DNA of 64,000 bases, from the NCBI GenBank assembly GCA_964016985.1, contig OZ024823.1, positions 134,126,112-134,190,111 on the forward strand. Reading direction: 5' to 3'. The notes under the pieces are model-generated. The model was not told the DNA's origin. It made no database searches and saw only the letters and a list, made by a program, of their open reading frames with translations. Positions 54,593 through 64,000 of this stretch are shown in pieces; the first letter of the stretch is position 1, and each line of letters begins with the position of its first letter. The translations under genes and the position numbers were made by a program. This DNA comes from Anodontia alba. Its lineage: Eukaryota; Mollusca; Bivalvia; Lucinida; Lucinidae.

Positions 54593-55552
54593 TTGTCATT
54601 TTAATGTCTTGTTCATAACAAGCTCACGTACGTTGTTCGGTTGCGTTTTACATTTGTTTTTATGTTTTGTAATTTTTAAATACAAGTAACCTAGCTTGTG
54701 ATTTTAATATGCTGAAACCATGAATGCACATTCAAGTTCTGTAGAAATTTTCTTCAATGCTAACATTGTATGACCAACTGTTTTCAAAGCTAGGTAAAAA
54801 AATTGATAAAGCAAAAACATTAGAAAAAGCGTAAAAAGATTTTTTTTTTTTCTTCAAAATTTTGCCAAGTGCTGGCTGAAAAACTTACAGCACCCTATGG
54901 ACTTATAAAAATCTAAAGTTCCAACAAAATGCCCTATGAATAAGAATTACACTTTGAGCAATACCTAAATAGCTGCATGTAATTGGCCCGGGCCTTTTTG
55001 ATCACAAACAAATAATCGATTGTGATTTGTTTTCTTTAATGTTTTTCTTTAAAGAAAATACACACAAAACAACAACAGCAACGTCACCCAACACAAAGTT
55101 AATAGAAATGCAAGATTTTCTGGATCATACTACCTTTGCTATTTGACTTAACCAGAATTGTTTCATAAACTGATGATGTCACATGCTGACCTTGAAAATG
55201 AGATCAACAAAAATAGTCCAACTCTTTGGCTAATTTGAAACATATAGCAATGCTGTTTTGCTCAGAACTGGCCATATGAAGCAGTCAAGAAACTACCGTA
55301 CAAACACCAGTGCCTACCTTGAAAATGAGGCCATGTCACCAAAAACTAGCCAGTTCTAAAGCATCTTCAAATGCCCATGGGCTCACGGGATATCATGCAG
55401 ACAAACAATCATACCGACTCTAAACACTGACGCCAACGCCGACATCAGTCAGATCCAAGCAATAGCCCCTTCCTTGCCCCTGATGCCCGGAAATATATCA
55501 GTATTTAATTCGCATCCACAATCCCGATCAGGACCCACGCAAACTTACGCTT
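54593..55552. other. Unassigned, with an internal echo
   Basis: CTGACCTTGAAAATGAGATC (55188) and CTACCTTGAAAATGAGGCCA (55316) repeat, and ACTGACGCCAACGCCGACAT (55428) is repeat-like. Possibly an old retroelement 3' end. No gene supported. Confidence 0.35.
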
Positions 55553-55755
55553 TGACGCTTAGTACTCTGGGTAAAAATTTCATCAGACGACATTTTGAAA
55601 TATTTTATATTTTTTTTCCAGAAAATAGGCTTTGACACTTCATGCAGGTTGAGACAAAATTCGCATCAAATATCAAAGCTTATTTTCCAATCATAATATG
55701 ATAAATATCATCAATTTGTCGTCTGCTTAATCTGCCCAGAGAGTGATAAAGATTA
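55553..55755. repeat. Family D MITE
   Basis: ACGCTTAGTACTCTGGGTAA, GACACTTCATGCAGGTTGAG, TTGTCGTCTGCTTAATCTGC CCAGAGAGTG. Confidence 0.8.
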
Positions 55756-55824
55756 ACAACATACGCGTACAGCGTTTAATGTTGCCTTAAAAGGATTTTA
55801 TAGTATTCTGCATACAAAAAAAAT

Positions 55825-56103
55825 CATTACGAAAACAAGCCTATCCAAATATACTGAAAATTTTACCACCAAAAAAGATGAAAATTTTCGGATAAAAAAT
55901 CTGGTATTTTTCATATTTCTGCTCAAAACATAGATTGTGGGTACTCGTTAGAACCGCCTCGGCGAGGCGGTTCTAACGAGTACCCACAATCTATGTTTTG
56001 AGCAGAAATATGAAAAATAAGCTATACCCCTGTAAACCCCATTTTTATATATAAAAGTGGGGTTTAAGAGGGGTCAACATTATATAGGTATGTTTTCGTG
56101 ATG
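55825..56103 (+). repeat. Family A MITE, copy 19
   Basis: Full-length; perfect hairpin, centre CCGCCTCGGCGAGGCGG. Confidence 0.9.
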
Positions 56104-56214
56104 ATATTTAATACTATTGTATAGTAATATTACAGACCACGTGTATATTTAATTTCCTTTAACACAGCAAAGCTCTAAGTAAGATGGGTATCTAGAAAAA
56201 TATACTTTCTTGTT

Positions 56215-56300
56215 TCTATATGAAACCATTTACTCTAGAAACCATTAGAATCGCCCCGGTGAAGCAATTCTAATACACATATAAAGTATACATGTTTACA
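56215..56300. repeat. Family L-like hairpin, diverged
   Basis: ACCATTAGAATCGCCCCGGT GAAGCAATTCTAATAC resembles the family L tip. Confidence 0.5.
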
Positions 56301-56606
56301 GGTCAAATATTAGCTGGATCAGTGTGCAAGCCTGACCTTGGTAAGTAAAAATTCATAAAATTATTTTCAGACAGTACACAAGATTATGAAATGCATCTTT
56401 TCTGTCACGTTGACCTTTCTTCTATCTGTTCTCACTGCATGTCACGTCAGACGCTAAATTACAAGACACCTAACAAAGATTTTCTATTTGCCGAAAGGAA
56501 ACAAACAACAACGTAGAGCCAGACCAGTTTTGTTTTTCATCAGCGCAGTCTGGCGCAGGGCGGATTAAGGATGATTTCTGAGGAGGTTCGATTTGATCAA
56601 ATTACC

Positions 56607-56700
56607 TTACTTTACGTATTCGGACCGACAGGCCTGGGCAAACAGTGTAGACCAAGGTCAGACACCGCATGCTTAACAGAAACGCATTGTCTGAAGGAGT
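56607..56700 (+). repeat. Family B1 MITE, left part
   Basis: TTACTTTACGTATTCGGACC GACAGGCCTGGGCAAACAGT GTAGACC; the right arm is missing where the foldback element starts. Confidence 0.65.
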
Positions 56701-56709
56701 CTTTTCAGT

Positions 56710-58844
56710 AGCAAGGAGAAGTTAGTCTGCTTTTCGCTTTTCGTCTTTCAGAAGTTAGTTTGCTTTTCGCTTTTCGTCTTTCAGAAGTTAGTTTGCTTTT
56801 CGCTTTTCGCTTTTCGTCTTTCCGAAGTTAATTTGCTTTTCGCTATTCGCTTCAATCAAACAGCTCATGCCATATGCAGACGTTCATTTGGTCAAAGTCA
56901 ATATTATTTTTGTTTTTCGCTTTTCGTTTTTCGCTTTTCGCTTTTCGTTTTTCGCTTTTCGATAATAGGTGTGCTTCATGTTCTTACTGTTAAGTATCTG
57001 AGTACATGAGTGAGTGAGTGTGTGAGTGAGCGTGTGAGTGAGTTAGAAAGTGGGTGTTTTACGTCAATCAAACAGCTCATGCAATGAGCAGACGTTCATT
57101 TGGTCAAAGTCTTGATCCTTTTTGTTTTTCGCTTTTCGTTTTTCGCTTTTCGTTTTTCGCTTTTCGTTCTTCGCTTTTCGCTTTTCGATCACAGGTCTGT
57201 GTCATGTTGTTACTGTTATCTGCGTACATGAAGAAGTGAGTGTCTAAGTGAGTGAGTGAGTTAGAAAGTGAGTGAGTGAGTGTTTTACGTCAATCAAACA
57301 GCTCATGGCATATGCAGACGTTCATTTGGTCAGAGTCAAGATTCTTTTTATTTTTCGCTTTTCGTTTTTCGCTTTTCACTTTTCGTTTTTTGCTTTTCGT
57401 TTTTCGCTTTTCGATAAAAGGTCTGCTGCATGCTTTCAGTGTTTAGTGTCTGAATACATGAGTGAGTGAGTGTGTGTGTTAGCGAGTGAGTGAATTAGAA
57501 AATGAGTGAGTGTTTTACGTCAATCAAACAGCTCATGCCATATGCAGACATTCATTTCGTCAAAGTCTAGATTCTTTTTGTTTTTCGCTTTTCGTTTTTC
57601 GCTTTTCGCTTTTCGATCATAGGTCTGTGTCATGTTGTAACTGTTATCTGCGTACATGAAAGAGTGAGTGTCTTACTGAGTGAGTTAGAAAGTGAGTGAG
57701 TGAGTGTTTTACATCAATCAAACAGCTCATGCCATATGCAGACGTTCATTTGGTCAAAGTCAAGATTCTTTTTGTTTTTCGCTTTTCGTTTTTCGCTTTT
57801 CGCTTTTCGATAATAGGTCTGCTTCATGCTTTTACTATTTAGTGTCTCTGAGTACATGAGCGAGTGAGTGTGTAAGTGAACGAGTGAGTAAGTTAGAAAA
57901 TGAGTGAGTGTTTTACGTAAATCAAACAGCTCATGCCATATGCAGACATTCATTTCGTCAAAGTCTAGATTCTTTTTGTTTTTCGCTTTTCGTTTTTCGC
58001 TTTTCGCTTTTTTGTTTTTCGCTTTTTGCTTTTCGTTTTTCGCTTTTCGCTTTTCGATCAGAGGTCTGTGTCATGTTGTTACTGTTATCTGCGTACATGA
58101 ATGAGTAAATGTCTGAGTGAGTTAGTGAGTTAGAAAGTGAGTGAGTGAGTGCTTACGTCAATCAAACAGCTTTTGCCATATGCAGACGTTCATTTGGTCA
58201 AAGTCAAGATTCTTATTTGTTTTTTGCTTTTCGTTTTTCGCTTTTCATTTTTCGCTTTTCGCTTTTCATTTTTCGCTTTTCGATAATAGGTCTGCTTCAC
58301 GATTTTACTGTTTAGTGTCTGAGTACATGAGTGAGTGATTGTGTGCGTGAGCGAGTGAGTGAGTTAAAAAATGAGTGCGTGTTTTACGTCAATCAAACAG
58401 CTCATGCTATATGCAGACATTCATTTCGTCAAAGTCTAGATTCTTTTTGTTTTTCGCTTTTCGCATTTCGTTTTTCGCTTTTCGCTTTTAGTTTTTCGCT
58501 TTTCGCTTTTCGATCATAGGTCTGTGTCATGTTGTAACTGTTATCTGCGTACATTAATACGTGAGTGTCTGAGTGAGTGCCATATGCAGACATTCATTTC
58601 GTCAAAGTCTAGATTCTTTTTGTTTTTCGCTTTTCGCTTTTCGTTTTTCGCTTTTCGCTTTTCGATAATAGGTCTGCTTCATGCTTTTACTGTTCAGTGT
58701 CGGAGTACACGAAAAGCAAAAAGCGAAAAGCGAAAAGCAAACTAACTTCTGAAAGACGAAAAGCGAAAAGCGAAAAGCAAACTAACTTCTGAAAGACGAA
58801 AAGTGAAAAGCGAAAAACGAAAAGCAAACTTTCTTCTCCTTGCT
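56710..58844. mobile_element. Foldback-like element with tandem-repeat interior
   Basis: Terminal inverted repeats: AGCAAGGAGAAGTTAGTCTG CTTTTCG at the left, and at the right its complement with two changes (TTTGCTTTTCG...CCTTGCT). Each arm is itself a tandem of GAAGTTAGTTTGCTTTTCGC TTTTCGTCTTTCA units, three at each side. Flanks CTTTTCAGT (56701-56709) and CTTTTAAGT (58845-58853) match at 8 of 9 bases, a possible 9-bp target duplication as in MULE and Drosophila FB elements. No transposase inside; open frames are repeat artefacts. It cuts a family B1 element. Confidence 0.75.
56850..58700 (+). repeat. Alternating higher-order tandem repeat (A-B dimers)
   Basis: Each monomer (about 190-250 bp) has GTTTTACGTCAATCAAACAG, CATATGCAGACRTTCATTT, a variable GCTTTTCGTTTTTCG core, then a type-specific block. 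Type A: GATAATAGGTCTGCTTCATG. Type B: GATCATAGGTCTGTGTCATG. A starts at 56961, 57413, 57809, 58282, 58664; B at 57187, 57615, 58056, 58512. Strict alternation over nine blocks. A GAGTGAGTGAGT microsatellite lies in each monomer. Confidence 0.9.
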
Positions 58845-58849
58845 CTTTT

Positions 58850-59155
58850 AAGTTCGCATTTCCCAAGGTGTTGATTTACCCGACGCAATGTAGATTTCAA
58901 TGTTTTGATTCATGTAACCACATAAGGTGTTTCTTTTCTTCCAGAAAGCTATACGTATTGTCTTCTTACTTTTTAATAAAACACCGAGGCGATCCTAATC
59001 AGTATCCACAACATATAGGTCCGTGATTTTTTTTTTCCAGAAAAAAATATTTGGGTACCTATTTGATCAAGAGCTCTGGTTTGATAGCTGTCAAACTGCA
59101 CCCAAATTTTTATGTAACATAATAATAGGAGTGTTAAGGGGAACGGATAAACTTG
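58850..59155. other. No recognisable gene; family L-like arm at 58978
   Basis: ACCGAGGCGATCCTAATCAG TATCCACAACATATAGG is one family L-like arm. Nothing else. Confidence 0.35.
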
Positions 59156-59159
59156 CTTG

Positions 59160-59365
59160 ATTTGCGCCATTTTTATTAAGAGAGACAACTTTTGTGTCCT
59201 CCTGTTTGCTTTCCTGTACACAAATCACCTTCCGAAAGGGGTCTACACTAAAAGGAAAGAAGGGGAGCAAATTCTTTCCTTTTAGAGTAGACCCCTTTTC
59301 AGAAGGGAGACAAAAACAGTGTTGACAGTTGTCTCCCTTGCAAGGGTATCAATTTTCCCATAGAC
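59160..59365. repeat. Family H hairpin element
   Basis: GAGAGACAACTTTTGTGTCC, CCGAAAGGGGTCTACACTAA AAGGAAAGAAGGGGAGC / GCAAATTCTTTCCTTTTAGA GTAGACCCCTTTTCAGAAGG, then GTTGACAGTTGTCTCCCTTG. Confidence 0.75.
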
Positions 59366-59544
59366 GATGTTGGTGAAACCAGAGCCAGGTACATTTCTCA
59401 TATGACGTGAGACATCAGCAGATGAAATGTACAAATACGTGGGTTGCCCGCTGAGTTTAACCTTTTAGCTTAAAGTCATCAACAATTCAACAAAGAAAAG
59501 TAATCAAATAAAAAAAAAATAAAAAAAAGAACAATATAGGAACC

Positions 59545-59740
59545 GCAACGTCAGAAAACGTATCTTCTGAACTGAGCGCCCAACGAAGACTCAGATCAGC
59601 CTGCGTTGTCCGCATAAAAAAAGCTTTGCATCCTTGGCTATCCGAAATGCCCCCGGTGAGGATTCTGATCAGACTGTGCAAATGCGCATGGCCGATCTGA
59701 ATCTATGCTGGGCGCACATGAGAAAGATAGCCTTTCATTA
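59545..59740. repeat. Family C MITE with two hairpins
   Basis: AACGTCAGAAAACGTATCTT CTGAAC start; CGAAGACTCAGATCAGCCTG and GAGGATTCTGATCAGACTGT hairpins; first hairpin shortened. Confidence 0.7.
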
Positions 59741-59744
59741 ACTT

Positions 59745-60290
59745 TTAGAATACTGTACATGACTACAAGACCGGACCCAGAGGGTCCCTCTACTGTGGGC
59801 GTGTGTGTTTGTATGTGTAAGCATGTGTTGAGACGGTGTAGTGAGGGCTAGATCCCGGACATGAATATTTGGACGTACGGATGTACATACGGGAAAGGGC
59901 GAATGGCTGCAGGGTAAAACTTAATGCCCCAGCCTCTTTCATGGCTTTGGGCATAAAAAGTACAGAAATTCTGAATTAGAATCCCCAGTCGAAATCCGGG
60001 TACCTGTGAGCGAAAAATGTCTTAGCAGTTGTTACTGAAAGGTCAAACTGCAGCTTATATTTTATTCATTTCATTAAGATGTTTGCGTGTAAGAATACCC
60101 AGCTAATTCAGTAGCTGATGTTATCTAAATAGGAGATCCTAATAGACAACTAACTTTTCACAAAAGGAAACAGACAATATCTTCTACTTTTCACCACAGT
60201 AGGCATTCTGAGAGGAACAAGATATGTCCCACATGCACACAAAACATCGCATTTCATTGTTCATTCGCAATACAAATTAGAGGGAATTGA
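59745..60290. other. No recognisable gene
   Basis: 59800-59960 contains TGGACGTACGGATGTACATA CGGGAAAGGGCG and GCTTTGGGCATAAAA, related to 3590-3690. No exon supported. Confidence 0.35.
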
Positions 60291-60299
60291 TACACTTTC

Positions 60300-60485
60300 A
60301 GGGGAGATAAATCTGTCAAAATTGTTCTGTCTCCCTACTGAAAAGGGTCTACTCGAAAAGGAAAGAATTTGCTCCCCATGGGAGCAAATTCTTTCTTTTG
60401 GAGTAGATCCCTTTTCAGAAGGAACTGATGTACATGAAGCAATAAGAAAGTCACAAACGTTGTCCCCATGTAAAAATGAAAAATC
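60300..60485. repeat. Family H hairpin element
   Basis: TGAAAAGGGTCTACTCGAAA AGGAAAGAATTTGCTCCC, then ATGGGAGCAAATTCTTTCTT TTGGAGTAGATCCCTTTTCA: about 45-bp imperfect arms. Confidence 0.82.
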
Positions 60486-60548
60486 GGCCATATGCTTAAA
60501 GACGTCTTAGAAGAATTTTAGAGAGAACAATATGAATCACTATTCATA

Positions 60549-60790
60549 CGACAGGAAAGCCGTAACAAAGGAATGAAGCATAACTTAAAAAAATTCCCGC
60601 CTATCGTGGGTATCGAACCCGGTTCTGCAGGTTAAAAATCCAATACTCTAACCACTGGGCCAAAGAGTCGACTCCCTGAAGCAGCTGTCAGAGATTGAAT
60701 TTATACTTAGAAGCCATGCATAATCTGCCAAGGCAGATAATCGAAGGCAGGAGTGCTGGTCCGTAATACTCCCCCTTTTCAAGGAAGTCA
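60549..60790 (-). mobile_element. tRNA-like (Lys-like) SINE or tRNA pseudogene unit, copy 1
   Basis: On the minus strand 60598-60671 reads TGGCCCAGTGGTTAGAGTAT and ACCGGGTTCGATACCCACGA TAGGCGGG, good A and B boxes; a TTTTTAA anticodon-like loop suggests a Lys-type origin. The acceptor stem is not clean, so I do not call a functional tRNA. The whole segment is repeated at 60860. Confidence 0.55.
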
Positions 60791-60859
60791 TCATTTATAA
60801 TGACGTAAAACCATTTTCGGCTAAGTAATGTCCTATCCCGGACGAGCCCCCATCTTACG

Positions 60860-61030
60860 ACATGAAAGCCGTAACAAAGGAATAAAGCATAACTGAAAAA
60901 ATTCCCGCCTATCGTAGGTATTCGAAGAGTGCCCTATAACTAAAGAGTCGACTACCTGGCGCAGTTTCAGAGTAGAAGATATGCATAATCTGCCATGGCA
61001 GATAATCGAAGGTAGGAGTGCTGGGCCGTA
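60860..61030 (-). repeat. Same unit, copy 2, internally deleted
   Basis: ACGACATGAAAGCCGTAACA AAGGAAT and CATAATCTGCCATGGCAGAT AATCGAAGG match copy 1. The B-box region is kept in part (CCTATCGTAGGTATTCGA), and about 40 bp around the anticodon is missing. Confidence 0.7.
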
Positions 61031-61034
61031 ACAC

Positions 61035-61176
61035 TATTATACAGACAACATCATTATACGGACAACATCAAGCGAAAAACTTGCAACAATATACCAGCCG
61101 CATCAAGCGAAATATTCGCAACAACATTATACAGGGAGCATCAAGCGAAAATCTTGTATCAACATATTTTAAAACG
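61035..61176 (+). repeat. ~45-bp degenerate tandem repeat
   Basis: Word CATCAAGCGAAAAACTTGCA ACAATAT repeats three times (61066, 61102, 61139) and continues past the SINE as TATCAAGCAAGAACATTTTG. Confidence 0.7.
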
Positions 61177-61190
61177 GATCGTCTGGCAGT

Positions 61191-61352
61191 TTGTTTGTTT
61201 GTTTATGTTGAGGTTTTACGGTCCAATCAAACCAATGGGGTCATGTCGAGCGCGGTCAGTTTACCTAACCACACGTTTACTGGGCAGGCTTAGTTCTCTA
61301 AGCGGTTAACCAGTATTGTGCACATTCTTCCGCCAGAAACTGACAACTGCCC
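61191..61352 (-). mobile_element. 5'-truncated SINE, minus strand
   Basis: Complement of the 3' half of 41081-41393 (GTTTACTGGGCAGGCTTAGT, TGAGGTTTTACGGTCCAATC), starting in a (TTTG)n tail. Exact 14-bp flanks GATCGTCTGGCAGT at 61177-61190 and 61353-61366. Confidence 0.9.
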
Positions 61353-61506
61353 GATCGTCTGGCAGTATCAAGCAAGAACATTTTGCACCAAATGGAAAGT
61401 GTTTGCAAAAGTACAAAAAAGAGGACAAAAAGGTGAGGATAGGAGAAAGTGACTTACCATACGTTATCTGTTTTCATCTTTCTTTTAACTATGTAATATA
61501 TTTTAG

Positions 61507-61589
61507 CAGAGCCATGAGAAAAGGGTGTTTGGGTGTATACAAACCGGGAAGGATCAGACTAGTCTGTGTAACTGTGGAGTACGATCAAG
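61507..61589 (+). CDS. Weak candidate exon, 83 bp
   Basis: Acceptor CTATGTAATATATTTTAG and donor GATCAAGGTATGG. Read in phase 0 it gives QSHEKRVFGCIQTGKDQTSL then CNCGVRS. A preceding open piece (61367-61431, ending GACAAAAAGGTGAGG) would join in phase 0, but most of it resembles a local tandem repeat. Function unknown. Confidence 0.22.
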
Positions 61590-61614
61590 GTATGGTTTGT
61601 TGATATATTCTAAA

Positions 61615-61702
61615 ATGTCGAATGATCCAGTAAGCGGACAGCGAATGCCCAGATCAGTCTGTGCAGATGCACAGGTTGATCTAGGCATTCACTATTCGCA
61701 TA
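61615..61702. repeat. Family C hairpin
   Basis: GTAAGCGGACAGCGAATGCC CAGATCAGTCTGTGCAG and partner GCACAGGTTGATCTAGGCAT TCACTATTCGCATA. Confidence 0.75.
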
Positions 61703-61704
61703 TT

Positions 61705-62185
61705 TTAACTCATTTCTATAAACTACGTTTGATAATAAGCCAAAGTCAACAATTTAACTTTTTTCCTCATAAATCATATAAATGTTTGAATTGCTCGAAT
61801 AACTGGCCGACAATTAGGACATATTAAGCAAAATTGTACCATCTCACAAATGTAGCATGCGCAGACTCAGATAAGTCTCAGCATACACACTGACTAATCA
61901 GGAACTGCGCATTAGTCATACCGAATAGCTACCTCGTGGGAATAAAGTTCGTAAACCACGAAGACCCCAGCGGGACTATCTGCAGGCGTTGTCCAATCTA
62001 TGCCGGATACTGTTCGCATATGTTTTGAGATACTTTTTTACCTGGCAGGCCAAAATAAGGATTTAATGTTTGTTATCCATCATCATGTAATATCAGATAA
62101 AAGTTCAGAAACGTTACTTTAGATCATAACTCGTTAGAGGATTGCTTGTAGTATCTCCAGTTAAAGTATTTTGGAATGACATTTT
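61705..62185. other. No recognisable gene; decayed family C words
   Basis: GCATGCGCAGACTCAGATAA (61855) and GTTCGCATATG (62015) are family C-like. Nothing else supported. Confidence 0.35.
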
Positions 62186-62188
62186 CTT

Positions 62189-62419
62189 AACCCATTTATG
62201 CCGAATGGAATTATCCTCTACCTTAATAATTTGGACTGGTCCGTTCCCACTAAAAGGAGTGTCTGGTTATGTTTCTATTATTACCATGTTTTATGGGAAT
62301 TTCTGTATTTAAAGCAAACAGTGTAGACTCTGATCAGACGCCGCGATGTGCGGCGTCTGATCTGGGTCTACACTGTGTGCCAATGCCCTTTGATGGGCCG
62401 GTAGGCATAAATGTGTTAA
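62189..62419 (+). repeat. Family B4 MITE, best copy
   Basis: AACCCATTTATGCCGAATGG and CCGGTAGGCATAAATGTGTT ends; hairpin 62314-62381 around CGCCGCGATGTGCGGCG. Confidence 0.85.
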
Positions 62420-62424
62420 AACAT

Positions 62425-62860
62425 TTCACTTTTACTGTTGTAATTGTGAAAAAAAAATCAAAGAGACATGAGATGCCCAATACCTCGCCAACAGGGAAAA
62501 TATGAAGTGTGCCAAAAATGTTTTGAACAAATGTTTTGCTCTTTATTCAATCATCATTTTAATGTTCATTTGAAATTTGTAATATGACCCCTTATCAATG
62601 ACCAGATATAGACAGACGTTGGTGTGTTCATAAGATTGATTTTGGTGCGAAATGAACTACAAATTTCTCACTGTACATGCAAACTTAACTTTTTTAGATT
62701 TTTTTCACAAGTGAGATCATTAAAAACAGTGACTGATCAAATTAATGACACTAGACAGAGGTAACATTTTATTGGTGTACACACTGCACGATTCTATATG
62801 TGAAGTACATTGTTGTTATATTAAATGGAAAACTTTTTCTGATGTCGAAAAATTTCATTT
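62425..62860. other. No recognisable feature
   Basis: AT-rich; no named repeat. Presumed intron if the segment at 62864 is an exon. Confidence 0.35.
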
Positions 62861-62863
62861 TAC

Positions 62864-62912
62864 CTGTTAGGTCTCGAATATCAACTGCCTCCGGAATATC
62901 GCCGACATCTTT
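62864..62912 (-). CDS. Candidate exon end, minus strand, interrupted by a MITE
   Basis: On the minus strand the segment reads KDVGDIPEAVDIRDLT and a single G before donor GTAAAATG; acidic, protein-like. The upstream side is a family E palindrome (62913-63020), so the natural acceptor is not visible, unless AAAG at its edge serves. It leaves phase 1, which fits the entry phase of the exon at 21683. Confidence 0.35.
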
Positions 62913-63020
62913 CCCAGCAGGCACACAACATCAAAATGACGTCGTATCAACGTCGATGCGATGTGATCACTTTGCATCGACGTTGACACGACGTCATTCT
63001 AACGTTGTGTGCCTACTGGG
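62913..63020. repeat. Family E MITE
   Basis: 108-bp palindrome, CCCAGCAGGCACACAACATC to its partner ending GCCTACTGGG; nearly the same sequence as 6849-6956. Confidence 0.87.
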
Positions 63021-63151
63021 TTGGTAATTATGAATATTTTCGAAGAATCTAAAATTCGACTTGCATACAAATAAGGCTCAGATTTCTGGCAAGTTGTTTC
63101 CTTAGGGCATAATTCTTATGAAAATTCAAACCCAATTTTCAAGACATAAAG

Positions 63152-63152
<1 letters not shown>

Positions 63153-63200
<48 letters not shown>
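63153..63200. repeat. (AC)n microsatellite
   Basis: About 24 AC repeats followed by CAACAACAACAACA. Confidence 0.95.
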
Positions 63201-63203
<3 letters not shown>

Positions 63204-63270
63204 CAACAACAACAACAGTTGTAGAATCAACAAATGAAAGGCGAAGTTAATGCTCTAAGTGTTCGAAAGC

Positions 63271-63558
63271 CATTATGAAAACACGCCTATTCAAATACAT
63301 GTATATAGAAGATTTCACCTCCAAAAACTAAAAAAAAAAATCAGATAAAAAAACCCGATATTTTTCATATTTCTGCTCAAAACATAGATTGTGGGTACTC
63401 GTTAGAACCGCCTCGGCGAGGCGGTTCTAACTAGTAACCACAATCTATGTTTTCGAGCAAAACTATGAAAAATAATGTATACCCCTGTAAACCCCAGTTT
63501 AACTATATAAAAGTGGGGTTTAAGGGGGTCAACATTATATAGACATGTTTTCGTGATG
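63271..63558 (+). repeat. Family A MITE, copy 20
   Basis: Full-length; centre CCGCCTCGGCGAGGCGG, small changes at the ends (CATTATGAAAACACG). Confidence 0.88.
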
Positions 63559-63612
63559 GTAGCATATAGACTCATATATAGGCCTTCGTCTTTCTTATAT
63601 GCTACGCTTTTG

Positions 63613-63783
63613 ATTAGCAGGCTGGGTAAGTTTCAGTAGATGACATTTTCAAATATTTCTTTTCTTATTTTATTGAAAACAGGCTTTGATTCAAATGTCA
63701 AGGCCTATTTTCTTGGAAAAAATAAATAAAATAGCATCAAGTTGTCGTCTGATGAATTTGCCCAGAGAGTGGTAAAGGTTAAG
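63613..63783. repeat. Family D MITE, hairpin tip lost
   Basis: GATTAGCAGGCTGGGTAAGT, CAGGCTTTGATTCAAATGTC AAGGCC, then GTTGTCGTCTGATGAATTTG CCCAGAGAGTGGTAAAGGTTA. Confidence 0.75.
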
Positions 63784-63784
63784 G

Positions 63785-64000
63785 AACATCAGCTTGCTTC
63801 TATAACATTAATTTACTTCAAATGACCGAGTTTCGTCCTTTGTGTATACGAGTAAATTTATCTTCACATTCGTATTTAGCAATTTTGGTATTTTAATATG
63901 AAAAATTTTCAACTCGGGGAAAACGACGCTTATTACAAGCTCATATAATATAACAGTTTCGTGGAAGATGGTGTGAATGGTCTGTAACTTTCCTATATAT
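63785..64000. other. No recognisable feature to window end
   Basis: AT-rich; nothing supportable. Confidence 0.35.

Noticed and set aside
57000..58750. Regular repeats suggesting a CRISPR array
   Set aside because: Monomers are 150-250 bp, of two alternating types, without short unique spacers or cas genes, in an animal genome; it is a tandem array inside a foldback element.

Overview
The window looks like intergenic and intronic DNA of an animal, most likely a marine or freshwater bivalve mollusc. That is inferred from AT-rich DNA, spliced exon-like segments, SINEs, mariner, DIRS/Ngaro-like and non-LTR elements, and an extreme density of short palindromic MITEs; no marker gene fixes the species. 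No bacterial operon, rRNA, CRISPR array or intact host gene is visible. Most apparent open frames lie in palindromes, microsatellites or minisatellites and are not genes.

The bulk of the window is non-autonomous hairpin elements, named here by letter. Family A (20 copies of about 250-290 bp) has inverted ends, a GGGGTTT hairpin and a long central hairpin closing on CGCCTCG/CGAGGCG. Family B shares a GCAAACAGTGTAGAYCCAGAT hairpin but sits inside at least four different sets of ends. Family C has AGCGAAGGCCCAGATCAG hairpins. Family D reads AACCTTTACCACTCT...GTCGTCTGCTGAA. Families E and F have outer CCCAG/CTGGG ends. G is a pogo-like MITE; H, J, K and L are smaller groups.

Layout: 1-16 kb is mostly MITEs with weak host exons near 10 kb. 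16.3-17.1 kb holds a decayed mariner gene. 19.1 kb is a SINE with clean target duplications. 21.7 kb carries a good minus-strand internal exon. 27.5-29.3 kb is the 3' part of a DIRS/Ngaro-like tyrosine-recombinase retrotransposon. 36.3-39.8 kb is a 26-bp minisatellite interrupted by two 5'-truncated non-LTR retrotransposons. 41-43 kb has two SINEs. 43.6-49.0 kb is the most notable unit: two identical 455-bp direct repeats enclose an I-PpoI-type His-Me finger endonuclease ORF and a convergent intact 671-residue Mutator-like transposase. 56.7-58.8 kb is a foldback-like element whose interior is an alternating two-type tandem repeat.

The only evidence for host genes is isolated exon-like pieces. 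On the minus strand, segments near 62.9, 21.7 and 10.2 kb have compatible splice phases and could be one gene with introns full of MITEs. On the plus strand, an acidic C-terminal exon at 49.76 kb and a possible last exon at 9.9 kb stand alone.
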